DNA from: Acinetobacter sp. | GTDB lineage: Bacteria > Pseudomonadota > Gammaproteobacteria > Pseudomonadales > Moraxellaceae | Length of the DNA stretch: 16,691 nt | Direction of reading: 5' to 3' | Assembly (NCBI GenBank): GCA_030152605.1 | Contig: JASLJB010000207.1 | Coordinates: 1-16,691, forward strand | Part shown: one piece after another, positions 1 through 7,714 of the stretch | How positions within the stretch are numbered: the stretch's first letter is position 1 | Layout of the letters: each line of letters begins with the position of its first letter | Translations under genes and position numbers: made by a program | Notes under the pieces: generated by a model | What the model was told of the DNA's origin: nothing | Database searches by the model: none | What the model saw: the letters and a program-made list of their open reading frames with translations, nothing else

Positions 1-31
1 TAGTTTACCCGATTGTTAAAATATAAAACCA

Positions 32-64
32 CATTGAAATTCTATCATTGGTAGTGTTTCAATG
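32..64. promoter_or_regulatory. Inverted repeat upstream of pepA
   Basis: An 8-bp inverted repeat (CATTGAAA at 32-39, TTTCAATG at 57-64) with a 17-nt spacer lies 43 bases before pepA. The arms are too far apart for a good terminator and no T-run follows, so an operator or chance are the options. No convincing sigma-70 promoter could be assigned in bases 1-106. In related bacteria lptF often lies divergently upstream of pepA, so this may be a shared promoter region cut by the window edge. Confidence 0.3.
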
Positions 65-106
65 GTTTAATGATTCACAACGTTAAAGCAGGTACCAATA
101 CAGCTT

Positions 107-1561
107 ATGAAACTCACCATGAATGTGTCACTCCCTGAAAACAGCGCGAGTGAATATCTGTTAATTTTAGTTGACCAAGACCATATCCAAAAAGCACAAT
201 CTACTTATCAAATCAATGAGATAGAGCAAACCCTTCAGCTTTCACAATTTAAAGCTGCTTTGGCTGAACATCTTGCACTGTTCGGTAAAATTGCTGCACA
301 GCCCAATAGTGCTTTTGTCGGTGTTGAAAATGCCGCACAACTCAAGGCTGCTAAGTTAGCAAAAATTGCAGAGACTGTGATTAAAAATTCACAAAAAAAA
401 TTCAAACAGATTAGTGTTGATATCTCGGTTTTACCACAAGAATTACACTATCTGTTCGCACTCAGCTTGACCCAAGCTGCCTATGCATATGATGCCTATA
501 AGTCTAAAAAAAATGAGTTTGTCTTAGAGCACATCAACTTAATTTCAAGCACGGCGCAACTCAGCAGCGCAGAGATCCAACTGATCGAAGCTATGAGCCA
601 AGGGCAAAATTTAGCACGTGATTTAGGCAATTGCCCAGCAAATATTTGTTTCCCTGAATACCTTGCACAGCAAGCACTTGATTTGGCAGCACAGTATCCT
701 GATCTTTTAAAAGTCACTATCCTCGAAGAGCCTGAACTTGCTGAACTGGGCATGCATGCCTTCTTGGCCGTGAGCAAAGGTTCAGACCGTCCGGGTCGTG
801 TGATTAATATCGAATATCGTGCCGATCTTGAGCAAGCACCGATCGTCTTGGTCGGCAAAGGCATTACCTTCGATACCGGCGGCATTTCATTGAAACCTGG
901 TGCAGGCATGGATGAGATGAAATTCGACATGTGTGGCGCAGCCTCTGTATTCGGTACTTTACGTGCCTTGTGCGAAGCCAAACTGCCGATCCACGTGGTG
1001 GGCACTGTCGCTGCTGCGGAAAATATGCCATCTGGCCACGCAACCCGTCCGGGCGATATCGTAACCACCATGAGCGGACAGACTGTTGAAATTTTAAATA
1101 CTGATGCCGAAGGTCGTTTGGTGCTCTGTGACACCCTGACCTATGTCAAACGTTATAACCCTGCTCTGGTGATCGATATTGCGACGCTGACCGGTGCCTG
1201 TGTGGTGGCGATTGGTAAAGTCCTCAGTGGACTGTTCTCACCAGATGATGCATTGGCTGCGGAGATCACCCAAGCCGGTGAACAAAGTTTTGACCGCGTG
1301 TGGCGTTTGCCCGTGATTGAAGATTATCAAGAACTGCTCAACTCCAACTTTGCCGACATCGGTAACATCGGTAACGGCGGTCCACAAGCCGGTGCAACAA
1401 CAGCCGCATGTTTCCTCGAACGTTTTACCCGTGATTACCGTTGGGCACATTTGGATATCGCCGGTACAGCGTGGTTGTCTGGCGCAGCCAAAGGTTCAAC
1501 GGGCCGTCCAGTGCCTTTGTTGGTGCAGTTTATTGCCAATCGTGCTCAGGCACTTGACTAA
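107..1561 (+). CDS. pepA: Leucyl aminopeptidase, M17 family
   Basis: Cytosolic di-metal aminopeptidase that removes N-terminal residues from peptides; in E. coli the same protein also acts in Xer recombination and as a DNA-binding regulator. The 484 residues fit the family. An N-terminal domain (about 1-165) is followed by the catalytic domain with the metal- and lysine-binding stretch VGKGITFDTGG (249-259) and the M17 signature NTDAEGRL (331-338), which carries metal-binding Asp and Glu. The start at 107 has no clear Shine-Dalgarno; an in-frame ATG at 119 is an alternative. holC follows after 21 bases, the same pepA-holC order as in E. coli, so the two are probably co-transcribed. Confidence 0.96.
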   Translation: MKLTMNVSLPENSASEYLLILVDQDHIQKAQSTYQINEIEQTLQLSQFKAALAEHLALFGKIAAQPNSAFVGVENAAQLKAAKLAKIAETVIKNSQKKFKQISVDISVLPQELHYLFALSLTQAAYAYDAYKSKKNEFVLEHINLISSTAQLSSAEIQLIEAMSQGQNLARDLGNCPANICFPEYLAQQALDLAAQYPDLLKVTILEEPELAELGMHAFLAVSKGSDRPGRVINIEYRADLEQAPIVLVGKGITFDTGGISLKPGAGMDEMKFDMCGAASVFGTLRALCEAKLPIHVVGTVAAAENMPSGHATRPGDIVTTMSGQTVEILNTDAEGRLVLCDTLTYVKRYNPALVIDIATLTGACVVAIGKVLSGLFSPDDALAAEITQAGEQSFDRVWRLPVIEDYQELLNSNFADIGNIGNGGPQAGATTAACFLERFTRDYRWAHLDIAGTAWLSGAAKGSTGRPVPLLVQFIANRAQALD

Positions 1562-1582
1562 AACGCGTAGACACTGAGACAC

Positions 1583-1990
1583 ATGAGCAAAATCAGCTTT
1601 TATCTATTTGAAAAAAGCGCAGAACGGCAAGTCGAAAGCACTTGCCGTTTATGTCGTAAAATCCTACGTCAAGCGGCAAAGATTTGGCTGTATTGCCCAG
1701 ACCTCGAACTGCAACAGCAACTCGATCAACAGCTGTGGCAGTTTGATCCAACTAGCTTTTTGGGTCATGGCATCGATCAGGTCGATGCGCCGATTTGTAT
1801 TTCTGCGCAGCTGCCCGAGGCCGGCGAGTGGATTGTGTTTAATTTTAACAATCAAGCACTTGAACAAATGAGCCAATTTAGTCACATTATTGAAATTATT
1901 GAAAACCACGAAGCTGCCAAAGTCGTTGGGCGCGAAAAGTTTAAAAGCTATCGCCGCCAAGGACGACAGCCTCAGACCTTTAAGCTCTAG
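1583..1990 (+). CDS. holC: DNA polymerase III subunit chi
   Basis: Chi subunit of the clamp-loader complex; with psi it links the loader to single-strand DNA-binding protein on the lagging strand. The 135 residues are slightly shorter than E. coli chi (147). The family start is visible (ISFYLFEKS), then the conserved Cys/Arg-rich helix near residues 20-35 (CRLCRKILRQA) and the segment WIVFNFNNQ near 93-101. The basic tail, KFKSYRRQGR, is common in chi proteins. It sits 21 bases behind pepA. The 126 bases after it contain a 7-bp inverted repeat (2057-2063 with 2074-2080) without a T-run, so read-through into the next gene is plausible. Confidence 0.93.
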   Translation: MSKISFYLFEKSAERQVESTCRLCRKILRQAAKIWLYCPDLELQQQLDQQLWQFDPTSFLGHGIDQVDAPICISAQLPEAGEWIVFNFNNQALEQMSQFSHIIEIIENHEAAKVVGREKFKSYRRQGRQPQTFKL

Positions 1991-2116
1991 TTTGAATTTT
2001 AATTTCAGCTTAGGCTTTCAGCTTTAAACCTCAAGTTTAAACTCTCGCGCCTCATGCTTGAGTTTGACCATTTACTCAAGTTTCACCATCAACTGATCTT
2101 TCATGGGAGATGCATC

Positions 2117-2731
2117 GTGGCATTAAATGTCGGTCAAAATTTTAAAAAACGTTGGCTGGATGCTCCCGAAGCAGTACGTCAATCTTTTCTGGACGAGTTG
2201 ATCCGGATCTGTGATCTGCTCAAACCCGAAACCGATGTGGCACATTGGTTAGATCATGATCAACGTGCCATGCAAATCGCACAACTCAATACTGAACAGG
2301 CCTATGCCGAGCGCAAAGCGGAACTGATTGAGGCGGCTCGTCTACGCAAACAACGGGCACTAGAAAAATCTTTGGCGGAAAAACGCGCCCAACAACAGGC
2401 CTATGCCGATCAGCTCTTACAAGATGAGGCACAGCAGTTTCAAGCCCAGACCCAATCGCTCAGCGTGCTACGTCAAAGTATTGAACACGATACCTTAGCC
2501 TACAGCGCCCGCTATGAAGCCAATCCGGCATCCACCGAGATTAGCAACTTTAATGCCGCAGCAGGGATTAATGCTGTTGATGTTGGCCCAGATCTAGAGA
2601 GCATCCGACTGCGTCTCGAACTTGAAGCCGAAAGCATGATCGAACAGTCTGTACAACAGTTTAGAGAAAAATTACAACACGCAGCCCAAGAAGAAATCGA
2701 ATATATTCTCAGACAACATCACGATTTATAA
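2117..2731 (+). CDS. Coiled-coil protein of unknown function
   Basis: I do not recognise a named family. The open frame extends upstream to an ATG at 2054, but GTG 2117 is preferred because a GGGAGA Shine-Dalgarno (2105-2110) lies 6 bases before it and the residues before it look non-coding. The protein then has 204 residues. After a short helical head (FKKRWLDAPEAVRQSFLDEL) comes a long charged stretch, about residues 40-135, rich in Ala, Gln, Glu, Lys and Arg with heptad-like spacing. The C-terminal third is also helical and acidic. There is no signal peptide or membrane segment, so it should be cytosolic. It follows holC in the same direction. In E. coli valS takes this place; valS is not present in this window. 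Confidence 0.8.
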   Translation: MALNVGQNFKKRWLDAPEAVRQSFLDELIRICDLLKPETDVAHWLDHDQRAMQIAQLNTEQAYAERKAELIEAARLRKQRALEKSLAEKRAQQQAYADQLLQDEAQQFQAQTQSLSVLRQSIEHDTLAYSARYEANPASTEISNFNAAAGINAVDVGPDLESIRLRLELEAESMIEQSVQQFREKLQHAAQEEIEYILRQHHDL

Positions 2732-2848
2732 AGAGATTGATAAGCTCGGCATGAACTAGATTTGTCCTGTCACACAACTGACATGAACAAGTCACATCAT
2801 ACGCCACAGCGATGATCGCTCGCCGGTCAAAAGCGAGTGAGACAACGC

Positions 2849-2858
2849 TAAGCGCTTA
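2849..2858. promoter_or_regulatory. Perfect 10-bp palindrome before small ORF
   Basis: TAAGCGCTTA is a perfect palindrome lying 18 bases before the ATG at 2877 and just before the Shine-Dalgarno AAGGA (2864-2868). Its position between a possible promoter and the ribosome site suits an operator, perhaps autoregulatory if the small protein binds DNA. Short palindromes are also common by chance. Confidence 0.3.
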
Positions 2859-2876
2859 ATCTTAAGGATCAAAAAA

Positions 2877-3095
2877 ATGAATGTATTGGATCAAATTTCT
2901 GCCCAGATCATGACACTTCAGTCTGGGGAGAGATGGACGATTTCAGCGTATGATTTGTTTTTAAGTCGGGCTGATTTTCAATCTATTTCTGTATTTCTCA
3001 GCCGTGAATCCGAAAAAGGACTTTTTTCAATCGATCTCCCCCATGGACTGTGTAATTGGTTTGAACGTACCTCATTCACCATTACCAAGCTCTAA
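2877..3095 (+). CDS. Small protein, possible winged-helix DNA binder
   Basis: A 72-residue protein with a good Shine-Dalgarno (AAGGA at 2864-2868, 8 bases before the ATG), which supports it as a real gene. No named family is recognised. The sequence suggests a winged-helix layout: helix 1 near 3-14, a WTISAYDLF segment, a candidate recognition helix SISVFLSRESEKG (about 40-52), then a beta-like wing (LFSIDLPHG). The pattern of S-I-S-x-x-L-S-R followed by K-G and hydrophobics is typical of small wHTH proteins, but this is an inference from pattern alone. A hairpin follows 20 bases after the stop. It lies between the pepA cluster and the convergent dedA gene. Confidence 0.6.
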   Translation: MNVLDQISAQIMTLQSGERWTISAYDLFLSRADFQSISVFLSRESEKGLFSIDLPHGLCNWFERTSFTITKL

Positions 3096-3115
3096 ACCCT
3101 AAGCCCTCAATGCAA

Positions 3116-3138
3116 AGCGCCCAAGTGGTTTGGGCGCT
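3116..3138. terminator. Hairpin between convergent small ORF and dedA
   Basis: A 9-bp perfect stem, AGCGCCCAA (3116-3124) with TTGGGCGCT (3130-3138), and a 5-base loop. On the + strand no T-run follows; on the - strand TTTGCATT follows. It lies between two convergent genes and may terminate both weakly. Confidence 0.5.
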
Positions 3139-3216
3139 CAGACAATTCGTGACGCAGACACGTCGTAGATCCCATCACACAAGCCGCCTAACATCTCTGC
3201 TTTACATTGGCCCGCG

Positions 3217-3762
3217 TTAAATTGCATTGATGACTACAGAGGCCAAGTTGCCTAGCCCAAAGCCGATACACAGCAACAAGCTGATCCAGATCCAGCCGCC
3301 AATCACGTTATAAAACATGAAACTGCCGTACTTCATACGACCAGATCCCGCAGCGAAAGGTGCAAAAGAGCGCACAAAAGGAATAAAGCGTGCGACTAAA
3401 ATGGTTTTACCACCATGTTTTTCAAAATAATAATTGGTTTTGGCGATATATTCAGGCTTAAACCAGCGCGGGTGTTGATTGAAAAACTTAATACCTAGAA
3501 TACGTCCAGTATAATAATTGACTGAATAGCCCAAGATGCACGCGATAATCAGCAAAATGCCCATATAGTGCAAATGCACATTATCCGCAGTCGAGCACAG
3601 TGCGCCGATGGCGATCAGTAAACTATCCCCCGGCAAGAAAAACATAAAAACTGAGCCTGTTTCAGCGAAAATAATTAAAAATAAAATGGCGTAGATCCAT
3701 AAACCATAATTTTCGAGAAGATTAGGTAACATCTGTTCCATATGCAGCAAAAAATCCATCAT
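3217..3762 (-). CDS. DedA-family membrane protein, short form
   Basis: DedA/VTT proteins are inner-membrane proteins linked to membrane energetics and lipid-carrier movement. Start: an in-frame GTG lies at 3768, but ATG 3762 has the Shine-Dalgarno GAGGA 7 bases upstream, giving 181 residues. Key family motifs are present: the FAETG and LPGDSLL pair in the first half (acidic residues essential in E. coli YqjA), and ILVARFIPFVRSFAPFAAG with the two conserved arginines. Two oddities: the usual GDSVNYY motif reads GYSVNYY, and the protein stops soon after GFGLGN, where relatives usually continue for about 30 residues with a last membrane helix. The gene may be a divergent or C-terminally shortened paralogue. 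No clear promoter of its own is visible in the 56 bases after the ribE terminator. Confidence 0.87.
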   Translation of the reverse strand: MMDFLLHMEQMLPNLLENYGLWIYAILFLIIFAETGSVFMFFLPGDSLLIAIGALCSTADNVHLHYMGILLIIACILGYSVNYYTGRILGIKFFNQHPRWFKPEYIAKTNYYFEKHGGKTILVARFIPFVRSFAPFAAGSGRMKYGSFMFYNVIGGWIWISLLLCIGFGLGNLASVVINAI

Positions 3763-3818
3763 TGCCACATCCTCATTTCAAACTTTTTCATCGTTTTCGG
3801 ATCTCAGAGCATGATAAA

Positions 3819-3847
3819 AAACAGCCTCATTCTATATGAGGCTGTTT
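3819..3847 (-). terminator. Rho-independent terminator of the ribE unit
   Basis: A 12-bp perfect stem, AAACAGCCTCAT (3819-3830) paired with ATGAGGCTGTTT (3836-3847), with a 5-base loop. Read on the - strand it is followed by a run of T. It begins 16 bases after the ribE stop and separates ribE from dedA. Confidence 0.9.
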
Positions 3848-3862
3848 ACATTCTACGTTTTT

Positions 3863-4522
3863 TTACTTTAAGAAGCCATTTTCAGCCAAAAATTCCATAC
3901 TTAACTTGGATTGCGGTTCGGGTTCTGCGGCCCGATCACCGAGTAGTAAGCGTTCAATATAACGCGCCAACACATCCACTTCGATATTGACCGCTGTCCC
4001 CACTTTCCATGTTGAGACATTGGTTCTTTCGGCACTGTGTGGGATCACATTCAAGCTCAACACATGCCCACGCAAATGGTTAATGGTTAAACTGATGCCA
4101 TCAATGGTCACAGAACCTTTCTCTGCCAAATACTTAGCGATATTTTTTGGCGCAGTCACTTCGAAATAGATAGAACGTGCATCTTTACGCAACAGGCTGA
4201 TCGTAGCAACCGTATCGACATGACCACTCACGATATGCCCACCGAAACGGGTGGTTGGCAGCATGGCTTTTTCGACGTTGACTGTCTGCCCCACACTCCA
4301 CTGCCCCATGGTGGTACGACTCAAACTCTCCAGTGAAACATCGGCCGCATACCAATGCGTGCCCCACTCCACCACAGTTAAACAGATCCCATTGGTGGCA
4401 ATCGAGTCGCCCAAATGCACATCGGACAGATCCAATGCGGTTTGGATCCGCACACGCACATCGCCACCGATGCGCTGCAAACTCTCAACCTTACCTATAC
4501 TTTCAATGATGCCCGTAAACAT
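3863..4522 (-). CDS. ribE: Riboflavin synthase, alpha chain
   Basis: Cytosolic enzyme that dismutates two 6,7-dimethyl-8-ribityllumazine molecules into riboflavin and the pyrimidinedione that is recycled. It is called ribC in E. coli K-12 and ribE in many annotations. The 219 residues form two homologous lumazine-binding halves: the first opens with the invariant MFTGIIESIG, the second starts near residue 98 with GHIVSGHVDTVA. The C-terminal helix is present (EVDVLARYIERLL). It lies 143 bases behind the methylase gene on the same strand. That gap has a 6-bp hairpin (ACCTGA/TCAGGT) just before the gene and three copies of ATAGAT, but no clear FMN riboswitch or strong promoter. Confidence 0.96.
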   Translation of the reverse strand: MFTGIIESIGKVESLQRIGGDVRVRIQTALDLSDVHLGDSIATNGICLTVVEWGTHWYAADVSLESLSRTTMGQWSVGQTVNVEKAMLPTTRFGGHIVSGHVDTVATISLLRKDARSIYFEVTAPKNIAKYLAEKGSVTIDGISLTINHLRGHVLSLNVIPHSAERTNVSTWKVGTAVNIEVDVLARYIERLLLGDRAAEPEPQSKLSMEFLAENGFLK

Positions 4523-4665
4523 ATGTTGGATCTCGTTAAGTCGTCTAACCTGATCAAGCTCAGGTCTTGAGTCTGAGATTGATCTATTTTATCTATATTC
4601 TTAATCTATATGCTGTAGCGAAACCAAAGCTGCACTGCCAGCATACTGCACTGGGCAAGATCAAC

Positions 4666-5964
4666 TTACCACAGCGCCAATTGGGTACTTACCCCCGAAG
4701 TATCGACCCCACCCAACTCGGCAAAATGGTACAACTGACCCAACAACTGTCGTAATGTTGGCCCCGACTTGGCATGGGTATCCGTGATCACGATAAATTC
4801 CAACACGCGTGCGCGCTCGGACTGACGTTGCTTACTGACGCGATAACGCGGCACATCTTGGGTGAGTAGGGTCACTTTACCGCGCTGTAAATTGGCTTTG
4901 AGCAAATCTTTGGCTTCGATATTCCCATCGGTGGAATAGCTGGTCAGAATATAGCGTGCATTAATCGTCGAGAGCAATGTTTCATATGCTTCTTGGGCAT
5001 ATTTTGAGGAGTTATATTGGCTCGGTCGTTCTTTACGCCATGCACGGTCAATGCCGCTTTTGAAGCCTTTGGTATCCGGTGTCGGTAGATCGACCTGATC
5101 CCAGAGCGTCAATGAATTTAAAACGTGATAGTTACTGCTATAGGCATGTTGGTTATAGGGTGGATCTAAGTACGCCACATCCACTTCAAAACCACTCATT
5201 TGATTGGCCAAGTGCTGCGCATCCACACACCACATCTCGGCCATCGGCTGCTGGATTTTGCTGGACTCGCCGGCACAGAATAAGCTTGGGGTCAGTTGCA
5301 GTTGTGACTCGATACGCTCCAATGCGGTTTGGGTTTTACCTCCCCAGCCCTGATGGAAGCTTTTAAATACACCACTGGTATTGCTGACGAAACTGGCCGA
5401 ATACAACAAGGGCGCCAACAACGCACTCATCTCAACATCATCAATCGCACCTTGGGCTTGCCAAGTCGCGATCTGTTGACGGATCGCATCGATGCGCATG
5501 CCATTGCGACGTTTAAAGAACAAACGATCTCGCGTCGGATCATAGAGCTCGTCATTGCGTGGGCAGAGATTATGCGTGACCCAGCCTTTGACTTCAGGCA
5601 AGCGGTTAAGATAGTCGATGGCTTTTTGGTAGCCGCCGAGCTCTTTAAACGCCGGGGCTGTTGGACTGGCCAAAATCGCATGATTCAGCGCATGACTATA
5701 GGGTTCCCAGTCATTGGCGATGACACGATAACCATGCTGACGTGCCAAACGAGAGACCACACCACTGCCTGCAAAAAAATCAGCAAAGATCGGCGCCCGA
5801 GTTGACCCAGTGCCCAAAGTGCCTGTCATTTCCAAGGCTTCTAAAATCAAATGCAGCAATCGGCGTTTATTGCCGAGATAAGGCACCAACTGATGGAAAA
5901 GATACTCATCTGTCGTACGTGCAGCATGACGACGCTTATGATAAACCGTTGACTCTAAACTCAT
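4666..5964 (-). CDS. aamA: D12-class DNA N6-adenine methyltransferase
   Basis: Transfers a methyl group from S-adenosylmethionine to adenine N6 in DNA. The order of motifs is that of the D12/alpha group: motif X YLGNKRRLL (29-37), SAM-binding motif I DFFAGSG (62-68), NDWEPYS (84-90) and catalytic motif IV DPPYN (267-271). At 432 residues it is much longer than Dam (about 280); the 140-230 region probably holds target recognition. No restriction endonuclease gene is nearby, so it looks like an orphan methylase. Its ATG overlaps the ribD stop by four bases (ATGA), which implies translational coupling. From memory, A. baumannii AamA (A1S_0222), reported to methylate GAATC, sits next to riboflavin genes in the same way. 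The symbol rests on that resemblance, not on a search. Confidence 0.88.
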   Translation of the reverse strand: MSLESTVYHKRRHAARTTDEYLFHQLVPYLGNKRRLLHLILEALEMTGTLGTGSTRAPIFADFFAGSGVVSRLARQHGYRVIANDWEPYSHALNHAILASPTAPAFKELGGYQKAIDYLNRLPEVKGWVTHNLCPRNDELYDPTRDRLFFKRRNGMRIDAIRQQIATWQAQGAIDDVEMSALLAPLLYSASFVSNTSGVFKSFHQGWGGKTQTALERIESQLQLTPSLFCAGESSKIQQPMAEMWCVDAQHLANQMSGFEVDVAYLDPPYNQHAYSSNYHVLNSLTLWDQVDLPTPDTKGFKSGIDRAWRKERPSQYNSSKYAQEAYETLLSTINARYILTSYSTDGNIEAKDLLKANLQRGKVTLLTQDVPRYRVSKQRQSERARVLEFIVITDTHAKSGPTLRQLLGQLYHFAELGGVDTSGVSTQLALW

Positions 5965-7142
5965 ACTGACTCTTGCATCGGAATTAGTCTTAAACGTAAG
6001 TCATCACCCAATTGGGTGACATCTTGCAGCTTAAAACGAAATTGTTCTGCCATGTGATTCAAATCTGCGCTGAACATTGCTCGTGCGGATTGACCTAAAA
6101 AAGTGGGGGCAACATAGCTGATCATTTGATCGACCAAGTGCTGCTGCAAAAATGCAGTTGAAAGGGTTGCACCAGCTTCCACCAAAATATCATATAGTTG
6201 ATACTCTTTACATAAATGACGCAATAACGCGTCCAAATCCATGATCGGCAACTGTTGCACGCCAAGCTCAGCCAAGTCCTGACGATAAGGGCCCATGACC
6301 ATCACCGTGGCAGGCTGTTGTAATATTTGGGCGCTGATCGGCAAGCGTCCCTGACGATCTAGAATCACCCGTTTCGGTTGTACCACAGCAGTAATATCCG
6401 TCACCTGAATATCCGCTGCTTGTGGTGGCAGTTGACGCACATTCAGCAGACAGTCATCCGCCAAAATGGTGTCGATCCCAGTGATGACTGCGGCAGAAAG
6501 CGCACGCCAATGCTGTACATCTAAACGCGCTGCCGGCCCAGTGATCCACTTGGATTCACCGGATGACATTGCAGTTCGACCATCTAAACTCGATGCAACT
6601 TTAAGGCGTACATAGGGCATGCCAGTCGCCATGGCTTTTAAAAAACCAAGATTGAGCTGCGCCGCTTGCGCTTCACAAACGCCTTGTGTCACTGCAATGC
6701 CTGCATCAGCTAAGATCTGGATGCCCTGACCGCCCACCAAAGGATTGGGATCATGGCAAGCCACAACAACACGACTGACACCAGCCTCAAGCAAACCTAA
6801 GGCGCAAGGCGGCGTGCGACCATAGTGCGCACACGGTTCCAAGGTCACATAGGCTGTGGCGCCTCGCGCAGCAGCACCGGCTTGACGCAAGGCAAACACC
6901 TCGGCATGCGGTTGCCCTGCACGCGGATGAAAACCCTCAGCCAGCAACTGATCATCTTTGACCATCACGCAGCCGACTTGAGGATTGGGCTTGGTCGAAT
7001 ATTGACCACGCTGCGCCAAGGCAATTGCATGTTGCATCCAGTATTGATCACGCGCTTCTGGATCAAGTCGGGCGGGGCTCGAGCCTGTGCCAGCTTTAGG
7101 GTCGAGCGAGTTTGAGTTCTTCATGCTGTTGATATCAGTCAT
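5961..7142 (-). CDS. ribD: Bifunctional pyrimidine deaminase/reductase RibD
   Basis: Second and third steps of riboflavin synthesis: deamination of the GTP-derived pyrimidine and NADPH-dependent reduction of its ribosyl side chain. The N-terminal deaminase domain shows KPNPQVGCV, the catalytic HAEVFAL and the zinc ligands in PCAHYGRTPPC; the C-terminal reductase domain shows SLDGRTA, KWITG and VEAGATL. The open frame reaches back to 7241, deep inside nrdR, but the family normally begins only shortly before the YWMQHAIALAQRG region. ATG 7142 (393 residues), which overlaps the end of nrdR by 8 bases, is preferred; ATG 7124 is possible. Neither has a clear Shine-Dalgarno, which fits coupling to nrdR translation. 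Confidence 0.94.
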   Translation of the reverse strand: MTDINSMKNSNSLDPKAGTGSSPARLDPEARDQYWMQHAIALAQRGQYSTKPNPQVGCVMVKDDQLLAEGFHPRAGQPHAEVFALRQAGAAARGATAYVTLEPCAHYGRTPPCALGLLEAGVSRVVVACHDPNPLVGGQGIQILADAGIAVTQGVCEAQAAQLNLGFLKAMATGMPYVRLKVASSLDGRTAMSSGESKWITGPAARLDVQHWRALSAAVITGIDTILADDCLLNVRQLPPQAADIQVTDITAVVQPKRVILDRQGRLPISAQILQQPATVMVMGPYRQDLAELGVQQLPIMDLDALLRHLCKEYQLYDILVEAGATLSTAFLQQHLVDQMISYVAPTFLGQSARAMFSADLNHMAEQFRFKLQDVTQLGDDLRLRLIPMQESV

Positions 7143-7590
7143 GATTAAGCATCTGTTCGATCTGGCGACGAAAAGCATCGACATCTTGGAAATCTTGATA
7201 GACCGATGCAAAGCGCACATAGGCGACATGATCCAAAGCAAACAATTCCTTCATCACGATCTCACCGATACGGATCGACTTGACGTCACGCTCACCTAAA
7301 CGGCGGATTTGCAATTGAATATCACTGAGTGCACTTTCGATTTGTTCTTGGGTAATTGGACGTTTTTGTAGCGCGTGCATTAAAGAACGGCGTAATTTTT
7401 CTTCATCAAAGGGTTCGTTTTTGCCGTTGGATTTAATCACGCGCGGCATCACCATTTCATAACTTTCAAAGGTGGTAAAACGCTCACCGCAGCTTAGACA
7501 TTCACGGCGTCGACGAATTTGACTCCCCGCAGCGGCTAAGCGTGAGTCAATCACTTTACTATCAGCGACGTTACAAAAGGGACAATGCAT
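7135..7590 (-). CDS. nrdR: Transcriptional regulator NrdR
   Basis: Nucleotide-sensing repressor of ribonucleotide reductase genes. The 151 residues have the family layout: an N-terminal zinc ribbon with Cys3, Cys6, Cys31 and Cys34 and the basic run RRRREC, then an ATP-cone domain beginning near residue 49 (RVIKSNGKNEPFDEEKL). It is the first gene of the unit with ribD, the methylase and ribE, and nrdR-ribD adjacency is common in Proteobacteria. The start has no obvious Shine-Dalgarno. Upstream, the amtB terminator leaves 81 bases for its own promoter, in which only a weak -35/-10 pair (TTGTTA, TTTATT) can be drawn. Confidence 0.96.
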   Translation of the reverse strand: MHCPFCNVADSKVIDSRLAAAGSQIRRRRECLSCGERFTTFESYEMVMPRVIKSNGKNEPFDEEKLRRSLMHALQKRPITQEQIESALSDIQLQIRRLGERDVKSIRIGEIVMKELFALDHVAYVRFASVYQDFQDVDAFRRQIEQMLNHD

Positions 7591-7670
7591 ATCAGTGAAA
7601 CTGAATAAATAAAAAGAATGCTAGTTTAACAAAAAAATATCGTCATGTTGAGGTTTAACGCTAGATATGG

Positions 7671-7698
7671 AAAAAAAACAGCCCTTTTGGGCTGTTTT
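7671..7698 (-). terminator. Rho-independent terminator downstream of amtB
   Basis: A 10-bp perfect stem, AAAACAGCCC (7675-7684) with GGGCTGTTTT (7689-7698), with a TTTT loop. The A-run at 7671-7678 gives eight T on the - strand, so it acts on transcripts coming from amtB. It lies about 155 bases beyond the amtB stop and 73 bases before the nrdR start. Confidence 0.9.
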
Positions 7699-7714
7699 AT
7701 ACTATATATAGTGA
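7699..7714. promoter_or_regulatory. NrdR-box-like palindrome
   Basis: ACTATATATAGT (7701-7712) is a perfect palindrome; in context, ATACTATATATAGTGA, it matches the core of the known NrdR box (roughly acaCwAtATaTwGtgt). It lies 109 bases upstream of the nrdR start, but on the far side of the amtB terminator. Functional NrdR boxes usually come in pairs about three helical turns apart; no second copy is seen here. AT-rich palindromes also arise by chance. Confidence 0.4.

Noticed and set aside
496..1134. 212-codon open frame opposite pepA
   Set aside because: It lies wholly inside the well-supported pepA gene, has no family features and is a shadow frame.
4523..4665. FMN riboswitch before ribE
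   Set aside because: The gap is too short and lacks the conserved RFN-element helices; only a small hairpin and ATAGAT repeats are seen.
5329..5805. 158-codon open frame opposite the adenine methylase
   Set aside because: It lies inside a gene with all catalytic motifs, and its composition is typical of a reverse-strand shadow.
7142..7241. Upstream extension of ribD into nrdR
   Set aside because: The extra residues are the nrdR C-terminal region read in another frame and match no part of RibD.
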